From: HGM04593 sp045533955
GTDB lineage: Bacteria > Bacteroidota > Bacteroidia > Bacteroidales > Bacteroidaceae
Assembly: GCA_045533955.1 (NCBI GenBank)
Contig: JAZSIU010000006.1
Span: 1-60,911 of the forward strand
DNA: 60,911 nt
Direction: 5' to 3'
Of this stretch, positions 35,601-43,327 are shown piece by piece (the first letter of the stretch is position 1; each line of letters opens with the position of its first letter). A model generated the notes under the pieces. That model searched no databases. It was not told the DNA's origin and saw only the letters and a list, made by a program, of their open reading frames with translations. Made by a program: the position numbers and the translations under genes.

Positions 35601-36284
35601 AGGAGGAATCGGAGTTGTACGACCTGTGGCCGAAATATCGACCTGAGAAACAAGTTTATGGTCGAATTTAAACACATAGAATCTCTCGGGCAACGGGAAA
35701 GAAGCCTCGTCAAGGTCGTGTATTGAGTTTACCTGCCCTTCTTCAACCTCGGAATATCGCTTATGGTCTTTGCTACCGACTTTTCTAAGAATAAAGGATT
35801 TTATATCCCTATCACCTACACTGTATTTGTTGTTATGGAAAATTATAACAGCCTGCACGTCTTGAAATTCGCTTCTTCTTAAAGCAAAACGGTATATAAG
35901 TTTGTCAGACTTGAGTGTATCGAGAATAACAACTTGATTTACTGTCTCATCGGCTATACAATACATATTTTTGTATAACTGTTTTCCCTTATCGTTAAGG
36001 AACGACTGTACAGTAGCAGAGCTCTGAAAACCTTTTAACATCTCAATTGCATCGTTCTCGGATGCAAATGTATAAATATATGTTTCCTCGATAGACTTCT
36101 TGTAGTCTTTAGCCTCGGCCTGATCTCCGTGTCTGTACTCAATATGGAAGACCTCAAAATCACTTACACTATTAAGTTTTTTCAAGTAGGCTGCTCTTGC
36201 ATCCTCACCTTGTTTTTCCTGCGCCTCAACATTAAAAGATAGAGCTACAAGCAACAGCAATGTAATATATTTTAGTAAACGCAT
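32697..36284 (-). CDS. 1195-aa exported protein with an internal OmpA-like domain
   Basis: A signal peptide (about 1-21) is followed by a long mixed N-terminal half, an OmpA-like segment at about 500-575 and a C-terminal half that looks helical. The OmpA-like part carries the pattern KIRITGQSSPEGGYALNLNLA-RA, the SPEG variant found in Bacteroidales OmpA-like and DUF3868-type proteins, which usually sit at the C-terminus and contact peptidoglycan. Here about 620 residues follow it. Two Cys-containing motifs appear late (IVCVKMKCVQKK). The gene is 31 bases after the DUF3575 gene and 34 before the multi-barrel gene. A peptidoglycan-binding scaffold is the best guess. Confidence 0.65.
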   Translation of the reverse strand: MRLLKYITLLLLVALSFNVEAQEKQGEDARAAYLKKLNSVSDFEVFHIEYRHGDQAEAKDYKKSIEETYIYTFASENDAIEMLKGFQSSATVQSFLNDKGKQLYKNMYCIADETVNQVVILDTLKSDKLIYRFALRRSEFQDVQAVIIFHNNKYSVGDRDIKSFILRKVGSKDHKRYSEVEEGQVNSIHDLDEASFPLPERFYVFKFDHKLVSQVDISATGRTTPIPPRPAEQPGILPMQRVDTFKLSFKIKPNNRIVAQPIWYDRVDIADANCDTVFAFGTAAYLDCADYALTQDRNMDYNMSNDKLYSYLNEVKKKRFNVARLDTIWGVVSNRLMSDSISLSDNDTLHPFISNSKRFSKNAWAKLLKNGEKKDNDSLRNIYADFLVTDNAPISKEIVSYLILDSLYTDIELAESLDKVIVKIRGELRGHDNSPSHPYPQGVRLIVEDYNTILLCDSVKDNGERRSPWKFLDFAAEEFLPSNPLDFKEEMKTDTFSVPGELKLFYESGRSVLNREDSINKAEIEKFTNTYEELILFNPSNSLDKIRITGQSSPEGGYALNLNLARSRALDARNVIRSVAKQGTFEKDVYTVAPWDSVVSLLRADGKDEIADNMQSIIEQNPGRNAEDAINKQGAVIRRQSYYADLKPYLAQLRTVFYEYKIKQFGDMPADMIIEKYNKGGIDSIGDFKRGEFWVLMEELRKNEASIDERLRIAELAYNKTRKGTDHWAYAAIQLAACNIAKGRYDLSILDEFLKMERLKPVMKDTFTIYPGGQYEERTPISKKLNIASLFKKDVDNTYRGEFKFYIPRSDSLVRTFVISELDYNKLVRGWNKSDSIVGIHTIDTIEGRLEFKKDDFDDSQYEMFYIYQKPDTKVYYQAGGYDLNNKPIRDEDTNYILEYINQPEVAANQLVMTLKNPDEYWSKYLHELQAIANSGGKRFETLVALASCYNERYTEEQRKIVEQTSIKNKVVINLHADNPNDRNSVELNVAYEASKLLPDTCAESNYLRSIICNRKEFVKTIEETEEGVNFLDSASYFLAKSFLEDTRMIFTSSNDYDLLNEKGYDVVDGALTKWEAMRLQMMDSTANRTIDELAFLNYKDFINNAVREPDAARLAIYKAIALDADYYDIVCVKMKCVQKKGEKSLNNERLFQRMKDIKLSYDEISANLNAGKPSGNALYEQALREVQDLKRNLK

Positions 36285-36315
36285 ATATATAGTCTTTTAT
36301 CCTTTAATACAACAT

Positions 36316-36852
36316 TTATCTTATAACATAAACAAGAGAGAGCTCGATGCGCGGACAGAATATTACACCATTGGCGTTGGCTTTCTCGTCGTAGTTGCTA
36401 TATTTATCCGATACTCTATACTCTTTATGAGCATAATGCATAAGATCGGTTCCTCCCGATAGCTCAATATTAAAGCGCTGTGATAGGTTGAATGCGTATC
36501 CTACCTCAAGGCCTGCCGAAATTGAATTGCCCTGATATTTCCAACGGCTCCACTCTATATCGTAGTTGGAGAATTGGGCGCCTACACCAACAAACACCTG
36601 TGTAAAGGGACGACCGCTTATCCAATAGCGGAATCGGGGCGAAACGCCTACGACTTCTACATTATTGCCCCAACAGTTGCCTGCCCCAAAAAGTTGCACA
36701 CCGAGTGTATGCTTTGCTCCTACAACAAGGTCAACGCCTAAGTTAGGAATCATTGCAAGGTCTTTTACAGCATCGGTCTTTACTGCCACCATCTGAGCGC
36801 TGGCGCACATTGAGAATAGCATAAAGATTCCTATTATAAGACTTTTTTTCAT
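36316..36852 (-). CDS. DUF3575 family outer-membrane barrel protein
   Basis: A 178-residue protein with a signal peptide (about 1-19) and about eight beta strands. VAVKTDAVKDLAMIPNLGVDLVVG, PRFRYWISGRPFTQVFVGVGAQ and a C-terminal strand ending in Tyr-Val-Ile-Arg fit DUF3575, small barrels found in Bacteroidales fimbria-type loci. Family function is not established. It is 30 bases after the DUF5119 gene and 31 before the 1195-aa gene. A second DUF3575 domain is fused to a long helix in the neighbouring 735-aa protein. Confidence 0.82.
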   Translation of the reverse strand: MKKSLIIGIFMLFSMCASAQMVAVKTDAVKDLAMIPNLGVDLVVGAKHTLGVQLFGAGNCWGNNVEVVGVSPRFRYWISGRPFTQVFVGVGAQFSNYDIEWSRWKYQGNSISAGLEVGYAFNLSQRFNIELSGGTDLMHYAHKEYRVSDKYSNYDEKANANGVIFCPRIELSLVYVIR

Positions 36853-36882
36853 AACATTCTTTTCTATTAAACTTCTGAGAGT

Positions 36883-37929
36883 TTAGTTTAACAATCTCCA
36901 CGATGCCTCGCCATCTGACAGCTCGACACCCTCGTTGGTTATTACAATGGGAGCATCAATATCGTACGAGGCATCAACTCCATACTGCAATTTCTCCATT
37001 CCCGGTACATATTTGTAAAGGTTAATCGACAAATTATAGAGTTTATCGTTACCCTCGGCGTCTGTTACGTATATTGCGAGTTGCAAGATACCGGCACCTG
37101 TATAATGTATCGAGCCGGTCGAGCGTAAAAAGCCTAAAATGGTAGCTGTACCGGTGTATTTTGAGGCTCCGTTGCTCGAGACGTTAAAAACAACATTGTA
37201 AAGGTTGTTTGTCTCGGGCTTTTGTTTGGTCATATTGTAGCAATATGGTACTCCCGACAAAGAAGCCAACACTTTGTTCACTGTAACATCCCGAGCCGAT
37301 ATATCAAAGTTAAACTCGTAATTGTTAAAGATGTTCTCGGGGGCAAGCTCTATGCTATTTGCGCCCGACTTAATGTCAACAATATTTGTATATTGCGAAT
37401 AGACTGCGGGAAATAAGTCTCCGTTAAGTACGAATTTCGTTATTACCGTATCTTCAACTATAAACGAGGCGTTATAATGCTGCTGTATTATGGATGAGCT
37501 TTGCTCGTAGCTGCGATACAACAATTTGACATCGTTGGTAACAATGGCCTCGCTCGAGAGTGCATTGCCGTAATAGTAGGCAGAGCTACCGGGATTGTAG
37601 TTGAATGTAAGGAAACGCATCTCGCCTGCCTTTACGGTGAAGAGTTCGTCGCCTGCCTCATTTTTCAGAACGCTATCGGGACGATTGGCAATATAGTGGC
37701 CTGCTCTACCGTCGGGGGTGCACATATATACACTGCTCCACTCGTTTACTACTCGATAGGGCATTACAATCATTGAGTCGTTCATTGTTACTCCGTTCCA
37801 ATTGTAGTCTATCTCGACTGTTGCAAGGTGCGGATGCAGTTCACTTGTACAGATGTCAACATCGGTACACGCTGCAAACGAAATTGTGGCGATGGTAGCT
37901 ACTGCAATCTTGTTAAATATCTTTCTCAT
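36883..37929 (-). CDS. DUF5119 family lipoprotein
   Basis: A 348-residue lipoprotein (lipobox SFAAC; mature N-terminus Cys20). The early HLATVEIDYNWNGV and the VMPYRVVNEW block fit DUF5119, a family found with fimbrillin-like and DUF3575/DUF3868 genes in Bacteroidales. The body looks like beta-sandwich repeats. It ends 30 bases upstream of the DUF3575 gene and starts 2 bases after the stop of the 735-aa gene, so translational coupling is likely. It may be a surface-exposed component. I do not recognise a fimbrillin fold with certainty. Confidence 0.75.
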   Translation of the reverse strand: MRKIFNKIAVATIATISFAACTDVDICTSELHPHLATVEIDYNWNGVTMNDSMIVMPYRVVNEWSSVYMCTPDGRAGHYIANRPDSVLKNEAGDELFTVKAGEMRFLTFNYNPGSSAYYYGNALSSEAIVTNDVKLLYRSYEQSSSIIQQHYNASFIVEDTVITKFVLNGDLFPAVYSQYTNIVDIKSGANSIELAPENIFNNYEFNFDISARDVTVNKVLASLSGVPYCYNMTKQKPETNNLYNVVFNVSSNGASKYTGTATILGFLRSTGSIHYTGAGILQLAIYVTDAEGNDKLYNLSINLYKYVPGMEKLQYGVDASYDIDAPIVITNEGVELSDGEASWRLLN

Positions 37930-37931
37930 AA

Positions 37932-40139
37932 TTACTCCTCGTCGCTATTTTCGTTTTTATTCTCCTGAGCGTCGCTGTTCTTGCTCTGCTCTTTTTCAAG
38001 TTCCTCTTGCTCTTTACGAGCTTTTGCTTCGGCTTTTGCGGCCTCTTTTGCAGCTTTTTCTTGCTGCTTCTTCAACTCTTTCTCGAGTTTCTCTTGCTCT
38101 TTGCGGGCTTTTGCTTCGGCCTTTGCTTTCTCTTTGGCGGCCTTCTCTTGTTGCTTCTTCAGTTCTTTTGCTGCCTTAGCCTGCTCCTTGGTCATATTCT
38201 CTTCGGCCTTTTCGTCTGCCTCTTGAATTTTCTCGGCAGCCTCGGCTACTTTCTCACCTGCCTCTTCGAGATTCTCTGTTGCCGCTTCGACTTTCTCGCC
38301 GGCCTGCTCGGCTGCTTGCTCTGCTGCAGCCTCAGCAGTTGCCTTGGCTTGCTCTTTCTCTAATTTCGCTTGCTCCTTGGCTGCGGCAGCCTCTTGTTTG
38401 GCTTTCTCTTTAGCAGCTTTCAGCTCTTCTTTTGCAGCTTTGGCTTGTTCCTTATTTAATTCTTTTTCAAGTCTCTCTTGCTCTTTACGTGCTTGTATTT
38501 TTGCTTTCTCTCTTTGTCGTTTCTCTTCTTTGCTTAGAATCTCCAAATCAACATCTATTCCATACTTTTTATTTATGGTTTCCACTTTACCCCAGTTGTC
38601 GCTCTCGACCTCATCGTTCTTTGAAGATAGTGCAAAGTTTATTGGCGACTCCAAAAGGTAATAATCGGTAGTCTTAGTCAATTTCTGCAAATGCTGCGGC
38701 AAACCTACTACCTGAGCAACTCTTAAAGTATCGTCAATAGCCATAGTTTTTGCATCGGCGCCGGCGAATATAGTCTCATTATGTCTCATAATAGATTGCT
38801 TGTTTATAGCCGGTACCAGTGCAAGAATATACTCGTAATAAGAGAGCGTCTCTTGTTTCAGCGTATCCTCCGGTGAAAAAGCTGTGCGATACGAGTTTAT
38901 GATGAGCGTATCAACTGATGCAACAGGTGTATTGTATCGACGTTGCAGTTCACCAATCTGCCTAAGGTCGCGTGAGAATTTGTTGAGCAAATCAACATCC
39001 AACTCCTCGACCGAAGATATATCCCGATTAGGTAGCATTTTCTTTGAACCAAAGTTCAGTATCTTCTGCGGAACGCTTACAAAATCAAAAAGAGGAGCTT
39101 TCTCTATCAAAAGATCAGCCGAATCGGCATCCTCGTGTTTGAGTATCTGACGATTATAATCAGCTATGACTTTATTATAATTATAGACCTCTTTGTTGTA
39201 TCTCGAATACAACTCCTTTACAGAGTCGGAGAGCACCAAAGTGTCCATCTCCTCCATATATCTTTTTCTCAGATTATAGTAGTGGCGCTCCTTTACGAGT
39301 TTGTCGTAGTTAACCTCGTAAGCCTGCTCCTGAATGGGGTCGAAACGATAAACGAGCGAAAGGCGCAAATCCGAGAGCATAGGAAGAATCGTTGACTCCC
39401 CTGTTGTCTCGGTTGTATAGCATTTATCCTCGCCGTTGTATCCATAAGTATCGTAATCGAGCAGAAGCGCGCCGACGCCCGCACCAATCTCAAAGTCGAT
39501 AGCATCACCGTTGTTGTAGATATAAAGGGGGGCCGAATAACCAAACGTAAGACCTGCACCAATGGCGCTACCCTGATAACCTGTCTCGGTGAATTTTATG
39601 CTGAATTTATCATACGCAGCATAAGGGCCTACGTAGTATGCCCTGTGGCGACGGGGGTTCTTCTTGGCAGTTACGAGCCTTCTGCTATTCCAAAGTTTAT
39701 TTAAAAAGCCTGTTGTACCTTCTACTCTCTCCCTTTCCCACGGGCCTTGAAAATCGCTATAATCGCCATTTTTTATTCTCTCCTCGGGAAACTCTCCAAG
39801 GTCATCGATTTTACGGGTACGGAAATACCAACGCAACTCGGCCTTTGCGCCGGCGATATTATACACGTAGCGCGAGTCGAATTTCTGATTGGTCTGTCCA
39901 TTGAATTTTCCCGATAAAAGGAGCGATACTTTTTTATGCTTGTTATGCACAAAATCGTACTCGACACCAAAGTTAGGTGTCATTAACAGCCACCCTAAAG
40001 TATTAGTGTGAATACTTATGCGATCGGCAAATTTAACGGTAGATGTAGTATCTGTCTCTTCGCTCATATTTTGCGATGCCATCGCAAAATGCGGAGTACA
40101 AAACAGCAACATCAATGATAGATATAAATATTTCAGCAT
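37932..40139 (-). CDS. DUF3575 barrel with a long charged C-terminal helix
   Basis: A 735-residue protein: signal peptide (about 1-21), DUF3575-type barrel (about 40-270; TNTLGWLLMTPNFGVEYDF), a helical middle, and a 196-residue tail (540-735) composed almost only of Lys, Glu, Ala and Gln. The tail is predicted to be one continuous helix or coiled coil, similar in composition to TolA, and would be long enough to cross the periplasm. Two near-identical 29-residue units occur at 660-688 and 689-717. The stop is 2 bases from the DUF5119 start. Whether the tail points into the periplasm depends on barrel orientation and is not known. Confidence 0.72.
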   Translation of the reverse strand: MLKYLYLSLMLLFCTPHFAMASQNMSEETDTTSTVKFADRISIHTNTLGWLLMTPNFGVEYDFVHNKHKKVSLLLSGKFNGQTNQKFDSRYVYNIAGAKAELRWYFRTRKIDDLGEFPEERIKNGDYSDFQGPWERERVEGTTGFLNKLWNSRRLVTAKKNPRRHRAYYVGPYAAYDKFSIKFTETGYQGSAIGAGLTFGYSAPLYIYNNGDAIDFEIGAGVGALLLDYDTYGYNGEDKCYTTETTGESTILPMLSDLRLSLVYRFDPIQEQAYEVNYDKLVKERHYYNLRKRYMEEMDTLVLSDSVKELYSRYNKEVYNYNKVIADYNRQILKHEDADSADLLIEKAPLFDFVSVPQKILNFGSKKMLPNRDISSVEELDVDLLNKFSRDLRQIGELQRRYNTPVASVDTLIINSYRTAFSPEDTLKQETLSYYEYILALVPAINKQSIMRHNETIFAGADAKTMAIDDTLRVAQVVGLPQHLQKLTKTTDYYLLESPINFALSSKNDEVESDNWGKVETINKKYGIDVDLEILSKEEKRQREKAKIQARKEQERLEKELNKEQAKAAKEELKAAKEKAKQEAAAAKEQAKLEKEQAKATAEAAAEQAAEQAGEKVEAATENLEEAGEKVAEAAEKIQEADEKAEENMTKEQAKAAKELKKQQEKAAKEKAKAEAKARKEQEKLEKELKKQQEKAAKEAAKAEAKARKEQEELEKEQSKNSDAQENKNENSDEE
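37989..38162 (-). repeat. Tandem 87-bp duplication in the K/E/A-rich tail
   Basis: Two adjacent 87-base units encode the near-identical 29-residue segments beginning LKKQQEKAAKE (residues 660-688 and 689-717). The repeat lengthens the helix in frame, and such units can change copy number by slippage or recombination. Confidence 0.7.
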
Positions 40140-40426
40140 TGTAAATTCTTGTATTTTGAGCTGTCAGGAACAGTCGAAAAAGAACAAATTCCTCTTAAAT
40201 TGTTTTCGAACGCAAATTCATCATCATTTAGGCCGGGATAAGCAAAGCGTTATCTATTAGCCTGCCACAAGACCCGACGTATCTAATTGCGTTATTCAGC
40301 ATCTTAGTTATGACAATTATAGCCATTACAGTAACGTCGGGAACATCCGACTATTACTGCATTCTCTTAACATTGAGTACCCTCTATGCAGGCCGAGCCT
40401 TCGCATAGAGCAATACACATATATTA
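40140..40426. other. 287-nt untranslated stretch with two inverted repeats
   Basis: No ORF of note. CCCGACGT (40273-40280) and ACGTCGGG (40334-40341) are perfect 8-nt inverted repeats 53 bases apart. A second, stronger hairpin is listed separately at 40382-40410. No TAnnTTTG box is recognisable upstream of the 735-aa gene, so it may depend on read-through from the small gene. Confidence 0.45.
40382..40410 (-). promoter_or_regulatory. Stable hairpin just downstream of the 53-aa gene
   Basis: CTCTATGC-AGGC-CGA-GCCT-TC-GCATAGAG forms a 12-bp stem with a two-base bulge, starting 17 bases after the TGA of the 53-aa gene. On the minus strand it is not followed by a T-run, so it is more likely an RNA-stability or attenuation element than an intrinsic terminator. 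Confidence 0.55.
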
Positions 40427-40588
40427 TCAGTTATTCCAGATATTATTCCAAGTACCGGGATCGGTTGTCTGCTTACCACGCTCCGAACCGCTATTGATTG
40501 TTCCGCTAATCTCTCCAGAAGTAGCAACAATGCTCTCAGAAACAATTGTAGTCTCAATAATCTCGGGGGCTTGATATATTTTCTTCAT
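40427..40588 (-). CDS. 53-aa peptide, start MKKIYQAPEI
   Basis: A short ORF of 53 codons with no signal peptide or membrane segment. The N-terminus MKKIYQAPEIIETTIV matches the pattern MKK-Y--P---E of small Bacteroidales proteins that I recall as uncharacterised and often next to surface-protein genes. Those usually continue with a Ser-Gly-rich stretch (here ATSGEISGTINSGS). The C-terminus is rich in Asn and Trp (WNNIWNN). It lies between the BspA-like LRR gene and the barrel-helix gene on the same strand. Whether it is translated is not proven, but a start codon, a frame of matching style and the flanking hairpin support it. Confidence 0.55.
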   Translation of the reverse strand: MKKIYQAPEIIETTIVSESIVATSGEISGTINSGSERGKQTTDPGTWNNIWNN

Positions 40589-40656
40589 AATCTCTTTATT
40601 TTCTTTTTATTATACGTCTTTATTAAGTGGCAATAGCCAAAAATTTATTACTAAGC

Positions 40657-40700
40657 ATAAGGTCAAGCTTGTTGCTTAAAAAAGCACAAGCTCACCTTAT
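40657..40700 (-). terminator. Terminator-like hairpin after the BspA-like gene
   Basis: ATAAGGTCAAGCTTGTTGCTT (first arm from 40657) pairs imperfectly with the second arm ending AGCTCACCTTAT at 40700. It lies 15 bases after the LRR gene stop on the minus strand and separates it from the 53-aa gene; the T-run lies in the loop rather than after the stem. Confidence 0.55.
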
Positions 40701-40715
40701 TATATATAATAGGTA

Positions 40716-42821
40716 TTACTTAACAAACACCTTTTTACCATTAACAATGTAGATACCGCTTGTGGGATTCTCGACGCGGCGGCCGCTGAGGTCGTAGTAA
40801 ACACCATCCTCCTTGATGCTTACGCTGCCATCCTTGTCGATGGTAACATTCTCTATCGAGGTGGTACCGTCCATATCAACAAACTCAACGCTCAAAGAAC
40901 GACCCTCACAAACTCCGTTTATAGAAGCCTGACCATTAGCGGCGTCGGGGAATATCTCGCTGAATTTCTTACCATTAAAGTAAGCCGAATAGGGGTCAAC
41001 GTAACAGAAGTCCTGATAAGCCTCGAACTTACCCTTAGATGAATAAATCCACAAGTTTGTGTCAAAGCCCGGATCCTTGGGGGTAACTTTTACCTCGGAA
41101 TATGTTCCGAGCATTGTCCAACCATCAATAGTCTGAGGATTGGGGCTTTTCATCGCCGACGAGCTCAGATTAACATCCTTGGCTGTGATGCCGACAATGT
41201 TGCTGCTACCGTTGTTCTTCCACAAATAAGGAGTGTTGGCCTCGAGTATTGCCTGCTCCTCGAATGTTATCTTTGTATTCTGGCTGTCGAACGCGGTGAG
41301 CTTGTAGAATTTAAGTGTTTTGCTGTTATTTGTATATTCAAAAGGCAGCATTATTGTGCCCGATGTTCCCTTTGTGAATGTACGCTTCAATGTTATTTGG
41401 TCGTAAGAGTTGCTGTTGTCAACGAAAAGGTCATCGGCCGAGTAATAAGGATTGCCGCTCTTGTCAATATACTTAGGCTCCTCGATAACGAGATTTTTTG
41501 TTACACCGCTTGCGGGCAATGCACCCGATTCAATCTTACTATTGTTTCCGAAAGTAAAGACTACTCCTTGAGGGGCTGTTACAAATGCTTTATCACTTAC
41601 GGTCTCCACGGCCGAGGAAATGACAACTTTTGCTGCCTGAGCACCGTTGAAAGCATTTTTGCCGATACTTGTAACACCATCGCCTACAACAATCTCGGTT
41701 ACACTCGAGAGCCAATTTTGCCAAGGGGTCGCTCCTGCGGCGCAATTGGGAATAGCATCACCCTCGATAGTCAATTTTGAACCGGAAAATTTCCAAGTAC
41801 CACCGGTGGCAAAGGTACCCTCCTTAGGCTCGGGGGCAGATACTTGCATAAAGTAACGGGCCCAGTTGCTATAATCGGCGCCGGCAACCTCTACATAAAG
41901 TGTTGCGAACTCCTTCGCAAGCTCATCGAAGACATCTTTTCCAAGCAGCGGAGCGGTAGTGGGATATGCATAAACCTTCGTCAAAGAATATCCTCCATAG
42001 AATGCATAACCCTCAATATTCTGAACCGAAGAGGGAACGGTCAATGTTTGAACAGGAAGATTATAGAAAGCCTTCGAGCCAATAGTTCTAACGCCATCGG
42101 GTATTACAACATTTTCGGTATTAACAGAGAAATACAATGTGCCATCCTCGGACACTACATATTTGTCATCCTTAACTGTTGCGGCAACGCCTGAAAGCTC
42201 AACGGTGGTAATTTCGGCACGACGCTCATCCCACGCCTTTGCATAAGTAAATTGTGTATCGCCCTTACCTGTAACTGTGAGATTACCGGCATTCAAAGTC
42301 CAGCGAATATCGCCAACCTCATCAAACAACACCTTTGTAAATTTAGAATCAACCCACTGCGAAACATCTGCACCATCTTTATGGTACACTGTAATACGAG
42401 AAGGGGTATTGGGGAATATATGCGACTTAAAAGTATAGTTATTATTCCCTAAAGTAAATATTTGAGCACCATACCAGAAAATCTCACTAAGTGATGAGCA
42501 ATAGTTGAATGCGTAAAGTCCCAAGCTAACCACTGATGCGGGAATTTCGACACTTACAACTTCTCCAAGATTGGAAAAAGCGTATTTACCAATAGCTGTT
42601 ACACCATCCTTGATAACAATAGAAGTGATGGAACTGCTGTGAGCATACCAAGGAGTTGCACTACCCGATGCATAGCCGGGGATTTCAACATTCTCGCCAC
42701 TGATGGTAAGAACACCATCGTTTACAGCCCATTTAAGGCCGTTGTCCAATGAACCACTCTGTGCATTTGCACTGAAAGCAACGCACAAAACAAAAATAAA
42801 TAAAGATAAAAATTTCTTCAT
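40716..42821 (-). CDS. BspA-type leucine-rich repeat protein with a sorting tail
   Basis: A 701-residue exported protein with a signal peptide (about 1-20). BspA-type LRR_5 repeats of about 23 residues are visible, for example ITSIVIKDGVTAIGKYAF, VEIPASVVSLGLYAF and LTVPSSVQNIEGYAF, with non-LRR segments between them. The C-terminus YYDLSGRRVENPTSGIYIVNGKK matches the sorting tail of Bacteroidales surface proteins, which in species with the type IX system directs secretion and anchoring; no such system gene is in this window. BspA relatives bind host or bacterial ligands. It is transcribed toward the surface cluster but is separated by a hairpin. The ligand is unknown. Confidence 0.85.
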   Translation of the reverse strand: MKKFLSLFIFVLCVAFSANAQSGSLDNGLKWAVNDGVLTISGENVEIPGYASGSATPWYAHSSSITSIVIKDGVTAIGKYAFSNLGEVVSVEIPASVVSLGLYAFNYCSSLSEIFWYGAQIFTLGNNNYTFKSHIFPNTPSRITVYHKDGADVSQWVDSKFTKVLFDEVGDIRWTLNAGNLTVTGKGDTQFTYAKAWDERRAEITTVELSGVAATVKDDKYVVSEDGTLYFSVNTENVVIPDGVRTIGSKAFYNLPVQTLTVPSSVQNIEGYAFYGGYSLTKVYAYPTTAPLLGKDVFDELAKEFATLYVEVAGADYSNWARYFMQVSAPEPKEGTFATGGTWKFSGSKLTIEGDAIPNCAAGATPWQNWLSSVTEIVVGDGVTSIGKNAFNGAQAAKVVISSAVETVSDKAFVTAPQGVVFTFGNNSKIESGALPASGVTKNLVIEEPKYIDKSGNPYYSADDLFVDNSNSYDQITLKRTFTKGTSGTIMLPFEYTNNSKTLKFYKLTAFDSQNTKITFEEQAILEANTPYLWKNNGSSNIVGITAKDVNLSSSAMKSPNPQTIDGWTMLGTYSEVKVTPKDPGFDTNLWIYSSKGKFEAYQDFCYVDPYSAYFNGKKFSEIFPDAANGQASINGVCEGRSLSVEFVDMDGTTSIENVTIDKDGSVSIKEDGVYYDLSGRRVENPTSGIYIVNGKKVFVK

Positions 42822-43327
42822 CTGATAACTATTTTTTGATTATTTCCTATCGATTTTAAAGCCGTCGCCCTGTACACTAACAAAGCTACTATCTGCTTTT
42901 GCGGTGCAAAGTTACAACAAAATACGCAGACTAAAAAACATTTTAACTAAAGATTTTACAACACATTAAGTCTTTTTTATCAACAGACTTTTTAACAACA
43001 CTCAGGGACGCCTCAGAAAGCACCATCTTACATAAAGGGAGAAGCAACCTTTTTATCCAAAAAAGGAATAAAAAGGAATAAAATAAAGTAATCCTAAAAG
43101 CCTGACTTTTTAAATAGAAAAAGAGTTAAGCACCTATATTTCTGCACATTACGCATATATAAGTGCAAAAATAAGTAAAAATCGCGTTAAACAATAATTA
43201 ACTAACTAAAAAACAGGGGCAATTTTCACAACAAAAATGAGGTTAAAATTCTGCTGCACCATATTAACAAAGTTTAACAGAGGTTATATACAAGAGCAGT
43301 AAAAGCAGCAAGACCAAGTGCTGATTT
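42822..43327. other. Intergenic region with the LRR gene promoter
   Basis: No gene is visible. A -7 box lies at 42907-42914. The middle contains a short direct repeat (AAAAGGAATA twice around 43065-43080). No obvious hairpin with a T-run follows the recG stop at 43328. Confidence 0.45.
42907..42914 (-). promoter_or_regulatory. -7 box (TAACTTTG) of the BspA-like LRR gene
   Basis: TAACTTTG on the minus strand matches TAnnTTTG and is followed by GCACCGC. It is 86 bases before the ATG at 42821. No clear -33 TTTG is seen at the usual distance. Confidence 0.5.

Noticed and set aside
27097..40588. Calling the surface cluster a Mfa/Fim-type fimbria operon
   Set aside because: DUF3575 and DUF5119 fit, but I see no fimbrillin, FimB/Mfa2 anchor or DUF3868 protein in the usual form, so the name would overstate the evidence.
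42822..43327. A small RNA gene in the AT-rich intergenic region
   Set aside because: No hairpin with a T-run and no promoter directing transcription away from the LRR gene could be found by eye.
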